A stretch of 64,000 nucleotides of DNA from Adineta steineri (taxonomy: Eukaryota > Rotifera > Eurotatoria > Adinetida > Adinetidae). The stretch is from assembly GCA_905250115.1 (NCBI GenBank), contig CAJNOI010000002.1, positions 1,751,944 to 1,815,943 on the forward strand, written 5' to 3'. Position numbers and translations under genes: made by a program. Below the pieces are notes generated by a model. It searched no databases. It was not told the origin of the DNA and saw nothing but the letters and a program-made list of their open reading frames with translations. Position 1 is the stretch's first letter. Every line of letters begins with the position of its first letter. Of this stretch, positions 12,736-24,943 are shown in pieces.

Positions 12736-13785
12736 TTACATATTAGTTATTGAATTAGCCGTAGATAATTGTATATGATCAAGTTTTATTTTAAGTTGTT
12801 CATATGTTTCTTCATAAATAGCTAAATTACCATTATATACAAACTGATCAGCAAGACCAGTCATTTCTTCTAATAACAATTTATTTTTTTTTAATTCTTC
12901 AGACGTTAATTCAACAGATGATGATATAGTTGAAATTTTTTCAGTTTGTGGTTTACGTTGTTTTATACGTTGTTTAGATTTATTACTAAAAGATAAAAAT
13001 ATATGTATATAAAATTCTTTTTTATTTTTGCAAAATAAATTTTACCTTGCTGCAGTAACTCCAAGTCGTTTTATTGCTCGAACAACAGTTTCAGTTGGTT
13101 GCATAATTGCAAGTAGAGAATTTAATGCATTAATCTCATTAAATTGATGATCATTTTCTTCGTTATCTTCATCATTATTTAATAAATCAGTATCTGATAA
13201 ATTATTATCAATATTATCTTTAATTACTTCAACATTTTTTAGTTTATAATTTGTCCAATCGACTGCATTCTTCTAAAATAATTCAAGTAAGAATAAAATA
13301 GATTATCATTAAAAAATGTTATATAGAAATAATCTTTGATATATTATTAAAAAGTATTAGATATACATGGAAGGATACAAGTTAATTCGTAAGAAACGTT
13401 TTCTCGATTTAGATGAGAGTTGAATATAAATTTCTACGTACATCTATCTTTTCCCATTGTAAATATTTCGTGTTATCAAAATGTTCTTCCTCCATTTTTT
13501 CATCAATATTAAACTGAGTAATTTTAATTGTATCATCAAAATTAATCGTTGCTTGTTCAATTTCTAAATAATCAAAAGTTTCTTGATCTGTTCAAAGAAA
13601 ACTTAACCCATTATTTTCTTTCACATACCATTAGAACTATTTTGGTTCAATGCTTTATGATGATTCAGCACTACATCACTATGTAAATGTGCCTGTTCAC
13701 TTTCGTTAGTAAATTTCTTTAATCTTTTCGGTATTTCATCTGATTCAATATTATTAATAAAATCTATTTTACGTTTTCGTTCCAT
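12736..13785 (-). CDS. CD2BP2: CD2BP2 / LIN1 homologue (U5 snRNP assembly factor) without a GYF domain
   Basis: CD2BP2 (yeast Lin1) binds the U5 snRNP and normally ends in a GYF domain that binds proline-rich ligands. Four exons give roughly 250 residues. The N-terminus is basic (MERKRKIDFINNI). The middle has KITQFNIDEKMEEEHFDN, matching the family block ITPFNLQEEMEEGHFD, then NAVDWTNYK, matching NIDWVKI. Next comes PTETVVRAIKRLGV, matching RETVAGALRRLGA, and a last block with MTGLADQFVYNGNLAIYEET, matching SGLADQMVARGNLGVYQET. The frame then stops after SITNM, so the C-terminal GYF domain is missing. One intron, about 13,274-13,437, is longer than usual. The gene lies 83 bp downstream of PHF5A on the same strand. 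The identity is firm; the loss of GYF rests on reading this strand only. Confidence 0.85.
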
Positions 13786-13791
13786 ATTTAT

Positions 13792-13803
13792 CTAGAACAA
13801 ACA
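13792..13803 (-). promoter_or_regulatory. Splice acceptor just before the CD2BP2 start, candidate trans-splice site
   Basis: On the minus strand TGTTTGTTCTAG ends six bases before the CD2BP2 ATG. There is no room for an ordinary upstream exon: the PHF5A stop is only 83 bases upstream. A pyrimidine-rich acceptor in such a short intercistronic gap is what a spliced-leader site of a downstream operon gene looks like. Rotifers are known to trans-splice a leader. Its use here is inferred. Confidence 0.5.
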
Positions 13804-13868
13804 CAGACAAAATCAACATTTTATTGTCTACATCAAAAATAATAACAACAACAAAAAAAGACAGATAT

Positions 13869-14201
13869 TTAACGTTTCTTAAAACCAAATTTTTTTCGTT
13901 CATAAAATAGATCTGTTTTAGCACTTCCTAAATTAACAATCTTTGGACAACCATCACGATCTTTTTCTGTAATTGTGCATTCACGACAATAATAGGCATC
14001 TGAACAACCAGGACCACCACATATAACGCACCGGCCTTGATATGAACCATAATTACATTCATCACATATTCGAACAAGTGTTGTTGGACGAACATATGAA
14101 TCACAAATAACACAACGACCATCACATTTTTCACAAAGACGACCGATAGCTACACCAGCTTGTTTACGACAAAATATTAAATCTGGATGATGTTTTGCCA
14201 T
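13869..14201 (-). CDS. PHF5A: PHF5A / SF3b14b, subunit of the splicing factor SF3b
   Basis: PHF5A is a small zinc-binding protein of the SF3b complex in U2 snRNP. It helps form the branch-site adenosine pocket. The single exon encodes 110 residues, exactly the usual length, from [16 protein letters not shown] to [10 protein letters not shown]. It is nearly identical to the human protein, with all the paired cysteines of the three-zinc knot ([25 protein letters not shown]). One extra cysteine replaces the valine of human GPGVSD. I chose the second ATG because it matches the universal MAKHH start. The CD2BP2 homologue, also spliceosomal, follows at 83 bp, so the two may be co-transcribed. Confidence 0.97.
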   Translation of the reverse strand: MAKHHPDLIFCRKQAGVAIGRLCEKCDGRCVICDSYVRPTTLVRICDECNYGSYQGRCVICGGPGCSDAYYCRECTITEKDRDGCPKIVNLGSAKTDLFYERKKFGFKKR

Positions 14202-15037
14202 TTGATTTATCAAAAATTGTTTCTAATTTTTATTTCTATCGTATATAGCTTTGTATTTGACGAATGAATAAAAGAGAATAATATATTGGAACTCTTTCCA
14301 ACCAATTAACATCTAAGTTAAGTGCTGTCATCTATTTATACAGGATCAAAATTATCGAAATATATTTCAATACTATGTCAGTTAAAGTTTATTCTTTTTT
14401 CTTTAGATACTTGTAAAGTGATATATTGTCTCAGAAATCAAAATATATTTCTTTCTTGCAATTATTAGAAGATGTAATAATATCTAGATGAAATTTTAGT
14501 TCTATAAATCTAGAAGATTTCCATATTATAAAGATAAGAATTGGATATGAAACAAAAGGACTATATGCTCATTAAGAACATCAATATATTCTTGTCCTTG
14601 CATCAATAACTCCTTTGGTAAAAAGTATATAGAGCATCACAACATTTGCAATTTGAAATGTATATTTACAAAAGCCTACTCCCAATATAAAGTGTCTTAC
14701 TCGACCAAAAATTAAGTTTCGTGTGTCTTGATGTGAAAGCTAAAACATTGGACTTATCATAATTTAATATAATCTTTTAATAAAGTATGAGTCATCTGGG
14801 TTTTATCAATCGTTAATCAAACGAAAATCAGTGATTAAGTACGTTTTAATGGCGATTTTCAACCAATAAGTTTTTTGAATGTAATTACGACATGAGAACA
14901 TATTAAACTAGTAATTTCGAAAACATCTATCAAAAATGATGAAATTTTGCTAAACTATCTTTATATATATCATTCTGAGAATACAAAAACTTCATTTTTA
15001 ACATATTTTATTAAATTGTTTTTGAAAGAAGAAAGCA
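14202..15037. other. AT-rich spacer between divergent genes
   Basis: This region is the shared upstream DNA of PHF5A (minus) and eEF1D (plus). No open frame, RNA gene or repeat unit is recognisable. Confidence 0.5.
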
Positions 15038-15996
15038 ATGGCTGAAAATTTAATTCATATCAATAACTGGTTTTCAAAATATGAAATAGATCGTGCAGAA
15101 CAACTACATTATTCTGTATTCGTAAGTTTATATACTATATTATCGGTGGTCTATATTCTTTACAAACATCTTTAATGCGATTAAAAGTCTCCTATTATCG
15201 TAATAATATTAAAATAGGTATTCTTCTCATGAAATTAAACTATCACTCGAAATACTGACATATATAAGTTTTATTCTATATGTACAAACATTACAATTTT
15301 CTCTAATTTACTGAGATGTCATTCGGAAATGAGAACTTCACAGTATAAAATATACTCTCCTAACATAAATCGATAATAATATCAATGTGATATTTTTTCG
15401 AAAAAAAAATTCGAATAAAGTAAACAAAGAATCAGTTATACTCATTAATGTTTTATCAGATTTTTTTATATTATAAATTTCATCACGATGCTATTTAACA
15501 AATTTTATTTTGAAAGGACACACTTAAATCTACACCAACGACTACTACTTCATACGACTTAGACAACGAAAAAATTAAAAAAACAAACACATCTATAATT
15601 GTACCATTAAATCTCGTAGTACGATCTACAATTAACTTCGATATTAAACCTTGGGATGAGGACACTGATATCGATGCGATGGAACAAGCAGTAAGATCAA
15701 TTAAATTTGATGGTTTAGTTTGGGGACAATGTAAGTAAAAACTAAATAGTATAATCCTTTTAATTTAGTTCTTATTTTTGTTTTTATAGCTAAGCGTGTT
15801 CCATATGCTTTTGGTATTGTAAAACTACAAATGACTTGTGTAATCGAAGATGATAAAGTAACAAACACCTTTCCTCTTTATAGTTTCTTGCACATTCATC
15901 ATTTTCTAGATTGCAACTGATCTTATTGAAGACAAGATTTATGAACTTGATCAATATGTTCAATCCGTTGATATTCCTTGTATTCATCGCATTTGA
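15038..15996 (+). CDS. EEF1D: eEF1D-type guanine nucleotide exchange subunit, unusually short
   Basis: This is the exchange factor subunit that reloads eEF1A with GTP during translation elongation. Exon 1 (28 codons) reads MAENLIHINNWFSKYEIDRA, matching the special eEF1D N-terminus ([20 protein letters not shown]). After a 397-bp intron, exons 2-4 encode a linker and the complete exchange domain: FDIKPWDEDTDIDAMEQAVR, DGLVWGQSKRVPYAFGI, CVIEDDK and a C-terminus QYVQSVDIPCIHRI. The conserved KPWD and VEDDK-type motifs are intact. The leucine zipper and acidic central region of eEF1D are missing, leaving only about 150 residues. I found no hidden exon in the long intron. The 55-nt last intron begins GTAACA. 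The exchange domain is certain. Delta rather than beta is judged from the N-terminus and the VQSVDI ending. Confidence 0.85.
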
Positions 15997-16680
15997 AGGA
16001 ATGGCTTTTTTTATATCTCAACAAAATGATCTAACAATGAAAACTTTGTTTCACTAACATGAACAAACTATTTTCTGCATTATTGTCACTCAATATTCCT
16101 TTCCCGTTTTAATTCTCTCAAACTAACTTATAATATATGATTATTTTTAATCAATTCATTTTATTACATAGAATGAAACTAATGGAAAAATCTCCTAAAT
16201 TCATTTGTGTTCAATAAATTTACTACAATTATTTCAAATCTCATTGACAATTTTGATACACATTCAACAAGGAATATTATACATATACACAAAAAATATC
16301 GGATTAATCTTAAGTGTGAATATAGGTATACTCCCTGCTGTTGTTTGTCTAATTGAGTCATGATACTGAGTTATGTGTGAAATAACAAAACAGCCTACGG
16401 GTTAAGTTTGTCTATTCGATAAGCCATTTTGTTCTATACCGACATCATACAAAAAAATGTGTTATTAAACAATAAAAAACATCGATTTCACGCTATCTAT
16501 TTTCTTTCTTTTTGAAGGTCATTTGTACAAATTTTCTTCTTCTTAGTCAACTAACATAACTAATCGATTTGAGATTTTTACGCCTATCATTTATGCTCAT
16601 CTTTTATTTATTTATTTATTTATTGTTTTTTTAAGACGAAAATATAGACAATAATAAGAAATAAAATCATTCAAGGAAAG
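15997..16680. other. Convergent 3' spacer
   Basis: This is 3' sequence of eEF1D and, on the other strand, of the FoxQ2-like gene. A TTTA tetranucleotide run lies near 16,607-16,624. No coding frame is convincing: the frames seen on the minus strand are low-complexity. Confidence 0.5.
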
Positions 16681-17702
16681 TTATTCAAGTTCAAAATTTG
16701 TTGATACATTCGGACTTGTATAAGACGAAGCCATTGAATGATAATGTGTTGGATAATAAGATGCTGCATACGGATCATATGATGGATAAGATGTGGGTGT
16801 TGAAGATGATAAGCAAATATTTTGTAAAGGTGATGAAGTCATTGGATGAGATTCTGATGAAATATTTGGACTTGAATATATTGCATGATATGATGGAGGA
16901 TGATGTGGAGAACACATATAATATGAATTAGTAGAAGGAGGAGGAGGAGCAGCAGGATAAAAAGATGATATCGATTGATGTCCATTGTAAGATGAATTCG
17001 CTTGCAAATGTAAATCTCGCATTTGTTGACGATAACGGCGACGTCGAAATCGTCCTTGTTCAAATTCTCGTTCTGCTAATTCATGAATACGCCAAACTAA
17101 AAATATATTTTTTAAACAGTTGAATATATTTCTTTCGATTACTTACAATGTCCTTTACCATTATTTCCACGTCCTGCTTTAACAAAACAATCATTTAATG
17201 ATAAATTATGTCTTACACTATTTTTCCATGATTTATTTATATCTTCTGCAAAATATCGATATCTAAATATAATTCATTTTTATTTCAAACTTTCATACAA
17301 GAATTTTCATAACATACTTTCGTTGAAAATAATTATAAATTTCATATAATTGCATCATACGATTCGATGATTTTAGAATCGCTTCCGCAATTATTTCTAA
17401 ATATGATTGACTTGGTTTTTTTGGTATTTCATTTTCGTCTTCACATAGAAAAATTTTTAAGAATATAGAAATACAAAAATTATTTATTAACATACCTGAT
17501 TGATTATTTAAATCTTCTTCAATTGATTCAGTTTCATCAGAAAGACCTTCGTCAACAATACCTGAATCGTGAAATTGATATTTATTCATTATTAAATCAT
17601 ATTCAGAATTTTGTTGATAATAAACTAAATAAATGAAATCAAGCTGTGAGTATATACAAGCAAATTATATTGTTATTTACTATTGTTTGGAATCGATTGC
17701 AT
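16681..17702 (-). CDS. FOXQ2: FoxQ2-like forkhead transcription factor
   Basis: Nuclear DNA-binding regulator; FoxQ2 marks the anterior/apical ectoderm in many invertebrates. Five exons. A 22-nt first coding exon (MQSIPNN) splices in frame to the rest; the more internal ATG at 17,589 is an alternative start. The forkhead domain runs from about residue 57 to 152: [16 protein letters not shown], then helix 3 [20 protein letters not shown], wing GKGHFWRIHE and a basic end [14 protein letters not shown]. That basic F-x-x-G-x-(R)4 tail is typical of FoxQ2. The acidic N-terminus ([12 protein letters not shown]) and a Ser/Pro/Tyr-rich C-terminus flank it. [12 protein letters not shown] is split by a 56-bp intron. 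I am confident of forkhead and fairly confident of the FoxQ2 class. It lies 46 kb from a FoxA gene on the other strand. Confidence 0.88.
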
Positions 17703-18776
17703 TATTCTTATGCAGAAGAATATGTTGTTCAATTGAATATACAAACAACTAGGTAAAGATCAAACTGAGTAATGTATATGTTTTCCTTTTTCAATATAAA
17801 CAAATAATTAATAGGAGAAAAAAGGAAGAGAGAGAAGAAGAAAAAGAAAAAAAAAAGATGAGTATTCGTCGTTGAACATAAAAACAAATTTTATCGGAAC
17901 CAATCGTATTGAATAGATTTTCTTTTCTCAATTTGTCTAATTAAAATGTATAGCCAATTAATCGTCAACTAATGAAATAAGCTTGTTTTTATATATGAGC
18001 TTCTTTGCTATTAGTAATAGATAATCGAAAAGTATTTTAAATTGATATTAAATATTTATTGAGAAAGAAAATATTTGAAAATTTTTGTGTGAATTTGACA
18101 ATTGATAAACATGAAATCGAAAATGACACGTTTTATGCTTTTTATGAAAAGTTGTAAACTAGGGAAAACTTATCAGAATACAATACACAATTGCCAAGTG
18201 AGTAGTAACACCTTTTATATGACTTCAAAAATAAATTCTTTGAATTGTTAATTGTATTGTAAAATAAAAGATTTCTAGTGATCTGATTATAAAAATTTGA
18301 TCTTATTTTTATTGATTGATATCAATAATGAAAAGTGAGAAAGAAGCTCAGAACAAAAGATTAAATTTAATTCTTAATTCTAAAAGAAACGAATATGGTG
18401 GTTAAGATGTCATAATAGATATAATATAATTTATGGCAATGTAGAAAGTAATTGAAAGCTTCTATTTCCTTGTTTTTCGAAATATAATCGATATAATGAG
18501 TGTTATATCACAGATAGTATGATTTAATAAATTCTATAAGAGAAAAGAATTTATGAAGTTCGATTCTTTCATTCTTGTTTTTTTCCGTCTATTCAATCAG
18601 TATGATCATAGTTCGTATTACATGAACTTATATGAATGAATAAAGTACATCTAACATATGTATAGATAAACTTCGACCGCTCTGTTTTCTATATATATAT
18701 TACATATATATGAAAAGTGATTTTGTTTATTTTCTTATCTGTCGATTCAATATTTAGATCTTTATTTGATTTGACG
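17703..18776. other. Shared upstream region of FoxQ2-like and lipase genes
   Basis: About 1.1 kb between divergent genes. It contains a purine-rich run (GGAAGAGAGAGAAGAAG) near 17,823-17,860 and a short alternating TA stretch near 18,691-18,711. No gene is seen. Regulatory DNA for the transcription factor gene is the likely content. Confidence 0.45.
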
Positions 18777-20082
18777 ATGATTTTTTACACGTATATCTGC
18801 TTTTTATTACATATTTTAATTATATCAAGTTTACAAGAAAAATCTCTATTGGGAAACATTATTCGTAAGGAATTAGGTAAATTTCAATGTGATATTCATG
18901 ATTTTACTGTAAGTTAATTTCATATAAAAATAAAATTATGTCGAATGATTATATATTATAGAGTACGTATAAAAATGAATTTCAAGAATCACCATTCAGA
19001 AATCGAAGTATAAAGGAAATAACAGCTTCATGGCAAAGTACATTTCCCGAAGGCAACTATCGAACAAATACAAAAAATTCAATACCATTTAGTCGTATGA
19101 ATCTTCGTGGTAAATTATTTTTGAAAAGAAAATATTCATTTTCAAATTTGATTTATAGAGCCAGATACTATTCTTCGTATGGCTGAATATCAAGCCATGA
19201 TTTATTGTAAATCGACTATGTTAGGTGCACCATCAGACATATCTTCAATAAGAAATATGGCAAAGAAAAATCTTCGTGTTGGTAATTTCACAATTGAAGC
19301 AACTGGTTTTGATAGAAAACGTGTTTCATATTGGTATATTGCATCAAATATTGCTCAACAATCAATTATACTTGTTCATCGTGGAACTAAAACATCAAAT
19401 CCAGTATGTAGAAAATTGAATTAAATATATATAGAAAAATAAGTATATATTTTAGAGTGATGTGTTTGATGATCTTGATCGTTTTAATATACATAATACA
19501 CATGGCTTACTCAATCGAGATTTTTCTTATTTATCTTCATCAAAAGATGTTTATGTTGATAGTGGTTTTTATCAACGATTTCAACATGAAAAAACAGCAA
19601 TTGTATCTGCTCTTCGTCCAGTTCTTAGTCGATATTCAAATCCTGCTTTTTCATTTATTGTTGTTGGTCATTCACTTGGTGCTTCATGGGCATTTTTAAA
19701 TGCTGCATATTTTGCTAGTCAAAATGATATTAATCAACGAATGTCGGCTATCTATACATTTGGTCAACCATTACTTGGTTCAGCAGCATTTGTCAATGAA
19801 ATAACAAAGAAATTAAATACACCAAATGAACGTTATGTTCGTGTAGTTAATGGAAATGATATGGTTCCTCATATAGGCTGTGGAAAATGTATTCAACCAG
19901 AATATGCAAATGAAAAATGGATTATGAATACGAATGAAGTTATATGGAAAGATTGTAATGGTGGTAAAGATCTTAAATGTAGTTCTGGTATACCTTGTAA
20001 TAAATTATCATGGTCAAATCATAGCGCTGTAGGTAAATTGTCAATGCGTGGTGAATTTTGTCGAATTGCAAGCAATAGTTGA
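18777..20082 (+). CDS. Secreted class 3 (fungal-type) lipase
   Basis: A serine hydrolase of the alpha/beta fold that cleaves triacylglycerol or related esters, probably digestive. Four exons give about 384 residues. The chosen ATG opens a hydrophobic signal peptide (MIFYTYICFLLHILIISSLQ). The core contains ILVHRGTKTS, which forms the oxyanion side, the nucleophile elbow VVGHSLGASWAF (active-site Ser), IYTFGQPLLG, the acid in VNGNDMVPHIG and the base His in SNHSAVGKLS. The catalytic triad is therefore complete. Several C-terminal cysteines suggest disulfides of a secreted enzyme. The next gene starts 158 bp downstream on the same strand. Substrate and site of expression cannot be read from the sequence. 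Confidence 0.9.
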
Positions 20083-20240
20083 AATATGGTTATTGCATCA
20101 TCACTGTGTTATTATGTTTTTTTTCCTTTTTCTCGTTCTTCTTCATGAGTAATATATAAATAATGATGTAAAAGAGTGAAATATTTTTATGTAATTTTTT
20201 ATTTTTTTTCGTTATTCGTAATAGACAAAAACAAAAGAAA

Positions 20241-21546
20241 ATGCTTAGTATTGACGATGATATTAAAAGACTACCTGAACAGAAGGATAATATTAATTTA
20301 GTAAGACAATATGAACGAAGACAATTAAGATTAGGTAAACGACTTGCTTATATACTTCGGTATGGTGCAGAAAAAGAAGGTTGCCGAGTTGATGAAGGTA
20401 TGTAGTATTTTTATATAAGATAAAAAATATAAATGATGCCATGTTTTTATTGAATAGGTTGGATTCCATTAGAAGATCTTAAAAAAGTTTCACTTTTAAG
20501 TGAATACACAGAAAATGAATTACTTGGAGAAATTCAAACATCATATTCATATAGAAAAACACATAGATATCAATGGGAAAAACGTCCAAATGGAGTTTAT
20601 GTTCGAGCAGCTTATGGTCGAAAATTTGAACGAGTAAGTATAATTAGTTTTTCATTTCTTGACATATTTATATTTATTCATTTTCTCTATTTCTAGAATC
20701 CATTTCATCATCAAACTCAAATACGTCGTTTATTAGATTTAACATTAGAATATGTTTGTCAAAATATTGATAAATATGATTTTGAAGGATTTCCTGATGA
20801 ATTTTTAATCAAGTAATTATTTAAATTAGTCATAATCATTTGAATAATAATACATTTATTCTTTATTTAGTGAAATAATTCATCGTATGAAAAGAAATGG
20901 TAAATTAACTAGTAAAGTATTGCAAAGTTTACTCTCCGAAACAATAGAACATTTAGATCTTGATGGCATTTATTTAACAGGTATGAATTCATTTTTTAAA
21001 ATACACAAAACAAAAGAATTTTGTGGTAAAAATTTTAGAATCAGGCATTAGAGCTGTTTGGAAAAAATGTCCATATTTAAAAGTACTTTCATTAAAAAGT
21101 TGTGGATATGTATTAAATGATCATTATTGTGAACAAATTATTCGAGTAAATTAATATTAATAATAGAAATTGTATTATATATATTGTTTTTTTAGAAATG
21201 TACATTAATTGAATCACTTGATTTATCCTATTGTCGACATTTAACTGATCGAACTTTGAATAATTTAATAAAATATTATTCAAATAATCTTTTACATCTT
21301 GTACTCGCTGGAAATCATAATTATACTGGTGATGCTATTGTACGTCTTGTATCTGAATGTGAACAATTAAAACAACTTGATATATGGGATAATCCTAATT
21401 GTACAAATGATATTCTTAATATTCTAATAGCTTTAGGAAAATCACGTGGAGAGAATCGTGTAATTACTATTGTACATAAAAATCTTCAACATCCTGCTGT
21501 GGCACCTGACAATCCATGGGCAGTTATTCATGCAAAACTACATTGA
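20241..21546 (+). CDS. KptA-like N-terminal domain joined to leucine-rich repeats
   Basis: Six exons splice in frame to about 340 residues. Residues about 30-105 resemble the N-terminal half of KptA/TRPT1 tRNA 2'-phosphotransferase: LGKRLAYILRYGAEKEGCRV, then EGWIPLEDLKKVS and HRYQWEKRPNGVYVRAAYG. In active enzymes the last piece reads R-A-N/S-Q-G-H-S; here it is RAAYGRKFER, so the histidine is gone. The whole C-terminal ADP-ribosyltransferase half is replaced by cysteine-type leucine-rich repeats like those of AMN1 or FBXL proteins (LKVLSLKSCGY, IESLDLSYCRHLTD, LLHLVLAGNHN, LKQLDIWDNPN). Phosphotransferase activity is therefore unlikely. An RNA- or protein-binding adaptor is possible, but the function is unknown. 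TTCGTAATAG precedes the ATG by 15 bases and could be a splice acceptor. Confidence 0.75.
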
Positions 21547-21859
21547 TTAATAGAAAGTGTACCTTGATTTTATTTATTTCTAATCGTTAACAAACAAATA
21601 TACGAACAGTGTAGACATAAAAATTGCTGTTGGAATGAGCACCTAAATTGGTCAATGATTTTTATCATGAAAACAAAAAACTTATTTTTTCGTTTCTGTT
21701 AGAGAAAAAGCAAGAGAGAGGAAGAAAAAAAAGAAATGACATAGACAGAAGACTATTTGTTGGATTAATTTGTCGTTTGTTTTTTTTATACGGACGGTGT
21801 TGTTAATACAATAATACTAAAATCAAATGTTTCTTGTTTCGAACAAATAACTATCTTTT
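21547..21859. other. Convergent 3' spacer
   Basis: A short AT-rich and purine-rich gap between the stop of the KptA/LRR gene (plus) and that of malectin (minus). Both 3' UTRs must lie here. Nothing else is visible. Confidence 0.5.
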
Positions 21860-22831
21860 TTAAAGACGACATAAACAAAAAATAACAGGAATAACAGCAG
21901 CTACTGCAATAAGTAATGGTATTAATGAACTTGATTGATCTTCTGTGTATGGATCAACAACTTTGGGTCCACTTGTTTTTAAACTACGTTTAACTTTTGT
22001 TGCTTTAGCTGGTGGTTCATCATCTTCTTCTTGTACTAATTCTTCAGGTTGTTCTGGTTCAGGAATTGGTGGTAATTTTGGAATTTCTTTAATTAACAAA
22101 AAAGAAAAGGTAATAAAAAAGAAAATTTCAAAAAATAGTCGCAACATACGATCAACAGTTCCTTTCCATATAACAAGTGCATTGACTTTTGGATTATCTC
22201 TATGATCAAGTTTTTGAAATGTAACTTTTAAATTTCCTGAATAAGATGAACTACGAGATTTAACAACTAAACGGCCATTTTTTATTTGAAATGGAATATA
22301 TTCATCATGTGCTGTAGCACGACCAGCTTTAGAAAAAATATCAAATTCATCAAGAACAGAATGTTCATCGTTGAGAAGAATTTGGAAAACCTAAAGAATC
22401 GAAACTTAGTTTTTTAGTCTTAGAATTTTTTAATTGAGCAAACCTTCATATTTGGACCATTAAACCAAACTTCAGCAAATTTCATCCAAAGTACATAATC
22501 ACCATCATCATTAAGATCGATTTCATATGAAAATTTTTGTAAATCATAACGTTCAGTTTGATAAAGTACCATATCATCTTTTGGCACACGATGTATTATT
22601 GAATTACGTCCATAATCCGAAGTGATACCAGTTTTAAGATAATCTTTACGATATCTTATTCCTTTGAAGGTGAACAAAAAAAATTAAAAAAAACTTTTGT
22701 CTTTCTTTTATCTTACCATTAACATCTGTGTGGGAATCGCCACCACAATTAACAGCAAATACAACATTATCCATAATTCCAGCTGAATAACATTGATGGA
22801 TAAAAAAGATAAATAGATATAGAAACTTCAT
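21860..22831 (-). CDS. MLEC: Malectin, ER lectin for Glc2-high-mannose N-glycans
   Basis: Malectin is a type I membrane protein of the ER that binds diglucosylated N-glycans and, with ribophorin I, takes part in glycoprotein quality control. Four exons. The ATG at 22,831 (context ACAATGA) begins a signal peptide, MKFLYLFIFFIHQCYSAG. The lectin domain follows: VVFAVNCGGDSHTDVNG, then SDYGRNSI, LYQTERYD, GDYVLWMKFAEVWF, FDIFSKAGRATAHDEYIPF and NPKVNALVIWKGTVD. After a Pro/Glu-rich linker comes the C-terminal membrane anchor IPLLIAVAAVIPVIFCLCRL, which ends exactly like human malectin (FCLCRL). The glycan-contact residues (Tyr pairs, Asp after the HDE block) look conserved. It is divergent from PDE6D over a 410-bp gap. 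Confidence 0.95.
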
Positions 22832-23860
<1,029 letters not shown>

Positions 23861-24943
23861 TTATCGATATTAAAAAATCTAACACAAAAAAATATATTTC
23901 ATATGCAATATATGTTATTAGTGAAGCTTCTATCATCTTCTTTTATAGACCCATATCAAATAATTCTTCTTATTATCCTGCGTGAATTATATTTAACTGT
24001 AAATATTAGCTTTATTGTGTATACATTTATTTTTAAACAAGATTAATATGTTATATATTCAGCACAATCCTTATATCTTTTTGCTGTACTTTTTCGGTTT
24101 TATACATGTTCTTGCTTTTACTGTTGTGAAGGATTCAATATATATATATATATATATATATGAAAGAAGTACAATTTTCCAGAATGATTCATATAAAAAC
24201 TTACAAATCGGTTTTAACATTGTTGTTTTTTTCTGAATAATACATTGTACGATATTCTATACTTATGCTATGTGACAAAAGCTTCCAACTACTTTGTTGC
24301 ATGTTACCTAAAGCGCATTTTCCTTGAATGTCAACGTGCCATAAGATATACTACTGAATAGACGATTGATTCATAGCCTATTCGAATTAAATGTTTTGAA
24401 TTGAAAAGAATGAAATAGTATAAAGCATCATTCACCTTGATCTGCTTATGAATGAGACATCTATTTTCATTATTTTAATGTTGAAAAAAAGCTTCTTTTC
24501 TTATCAGGTCCCTTGGTATAAAAATAATATATTTGTCTACAACGAATTTTGACACATAAATCGTAATTTGAACATCATAATTAGAATTTCGAATGAAAAC
24601 ACCATTATACAAAAAAATAATTAGGCATATTCATGTGACGTTCAATCGTATTGAAAAAATTATCAGTCATACATATATCTATATAATCATATTAATTCAG
24701 TTATCTGCTATGGTTACGTTGTTCTGATAAAGCTTTAAAATGTCTAATCAAAAGAACACGGTGAGGCGAAAAGAATATTCTTATCTGTCATATACAATTT
24801 TTTTCGTATTTATATATGACACAGATAAATAGATAGTAGAGTCAAGAAAACAAAAAAGACAAATTAGATGGTAAACAAGTGAGCATATAAACAAAAAAAT
24901 AAAATTTCTATTACTTACATATACAAATATATAACGAAATACG
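23861..24943. other. AT-rich spacer with a TA microsatellite
   Basis: About 1.1 kb with no supported gene. It carries an alternating TA run at 24,137-24,161. An open frame at 24,015-24,236 runs through that repeat and is not believable. The far end holds the promoter of the carrier gene. Confidence 0.5.
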
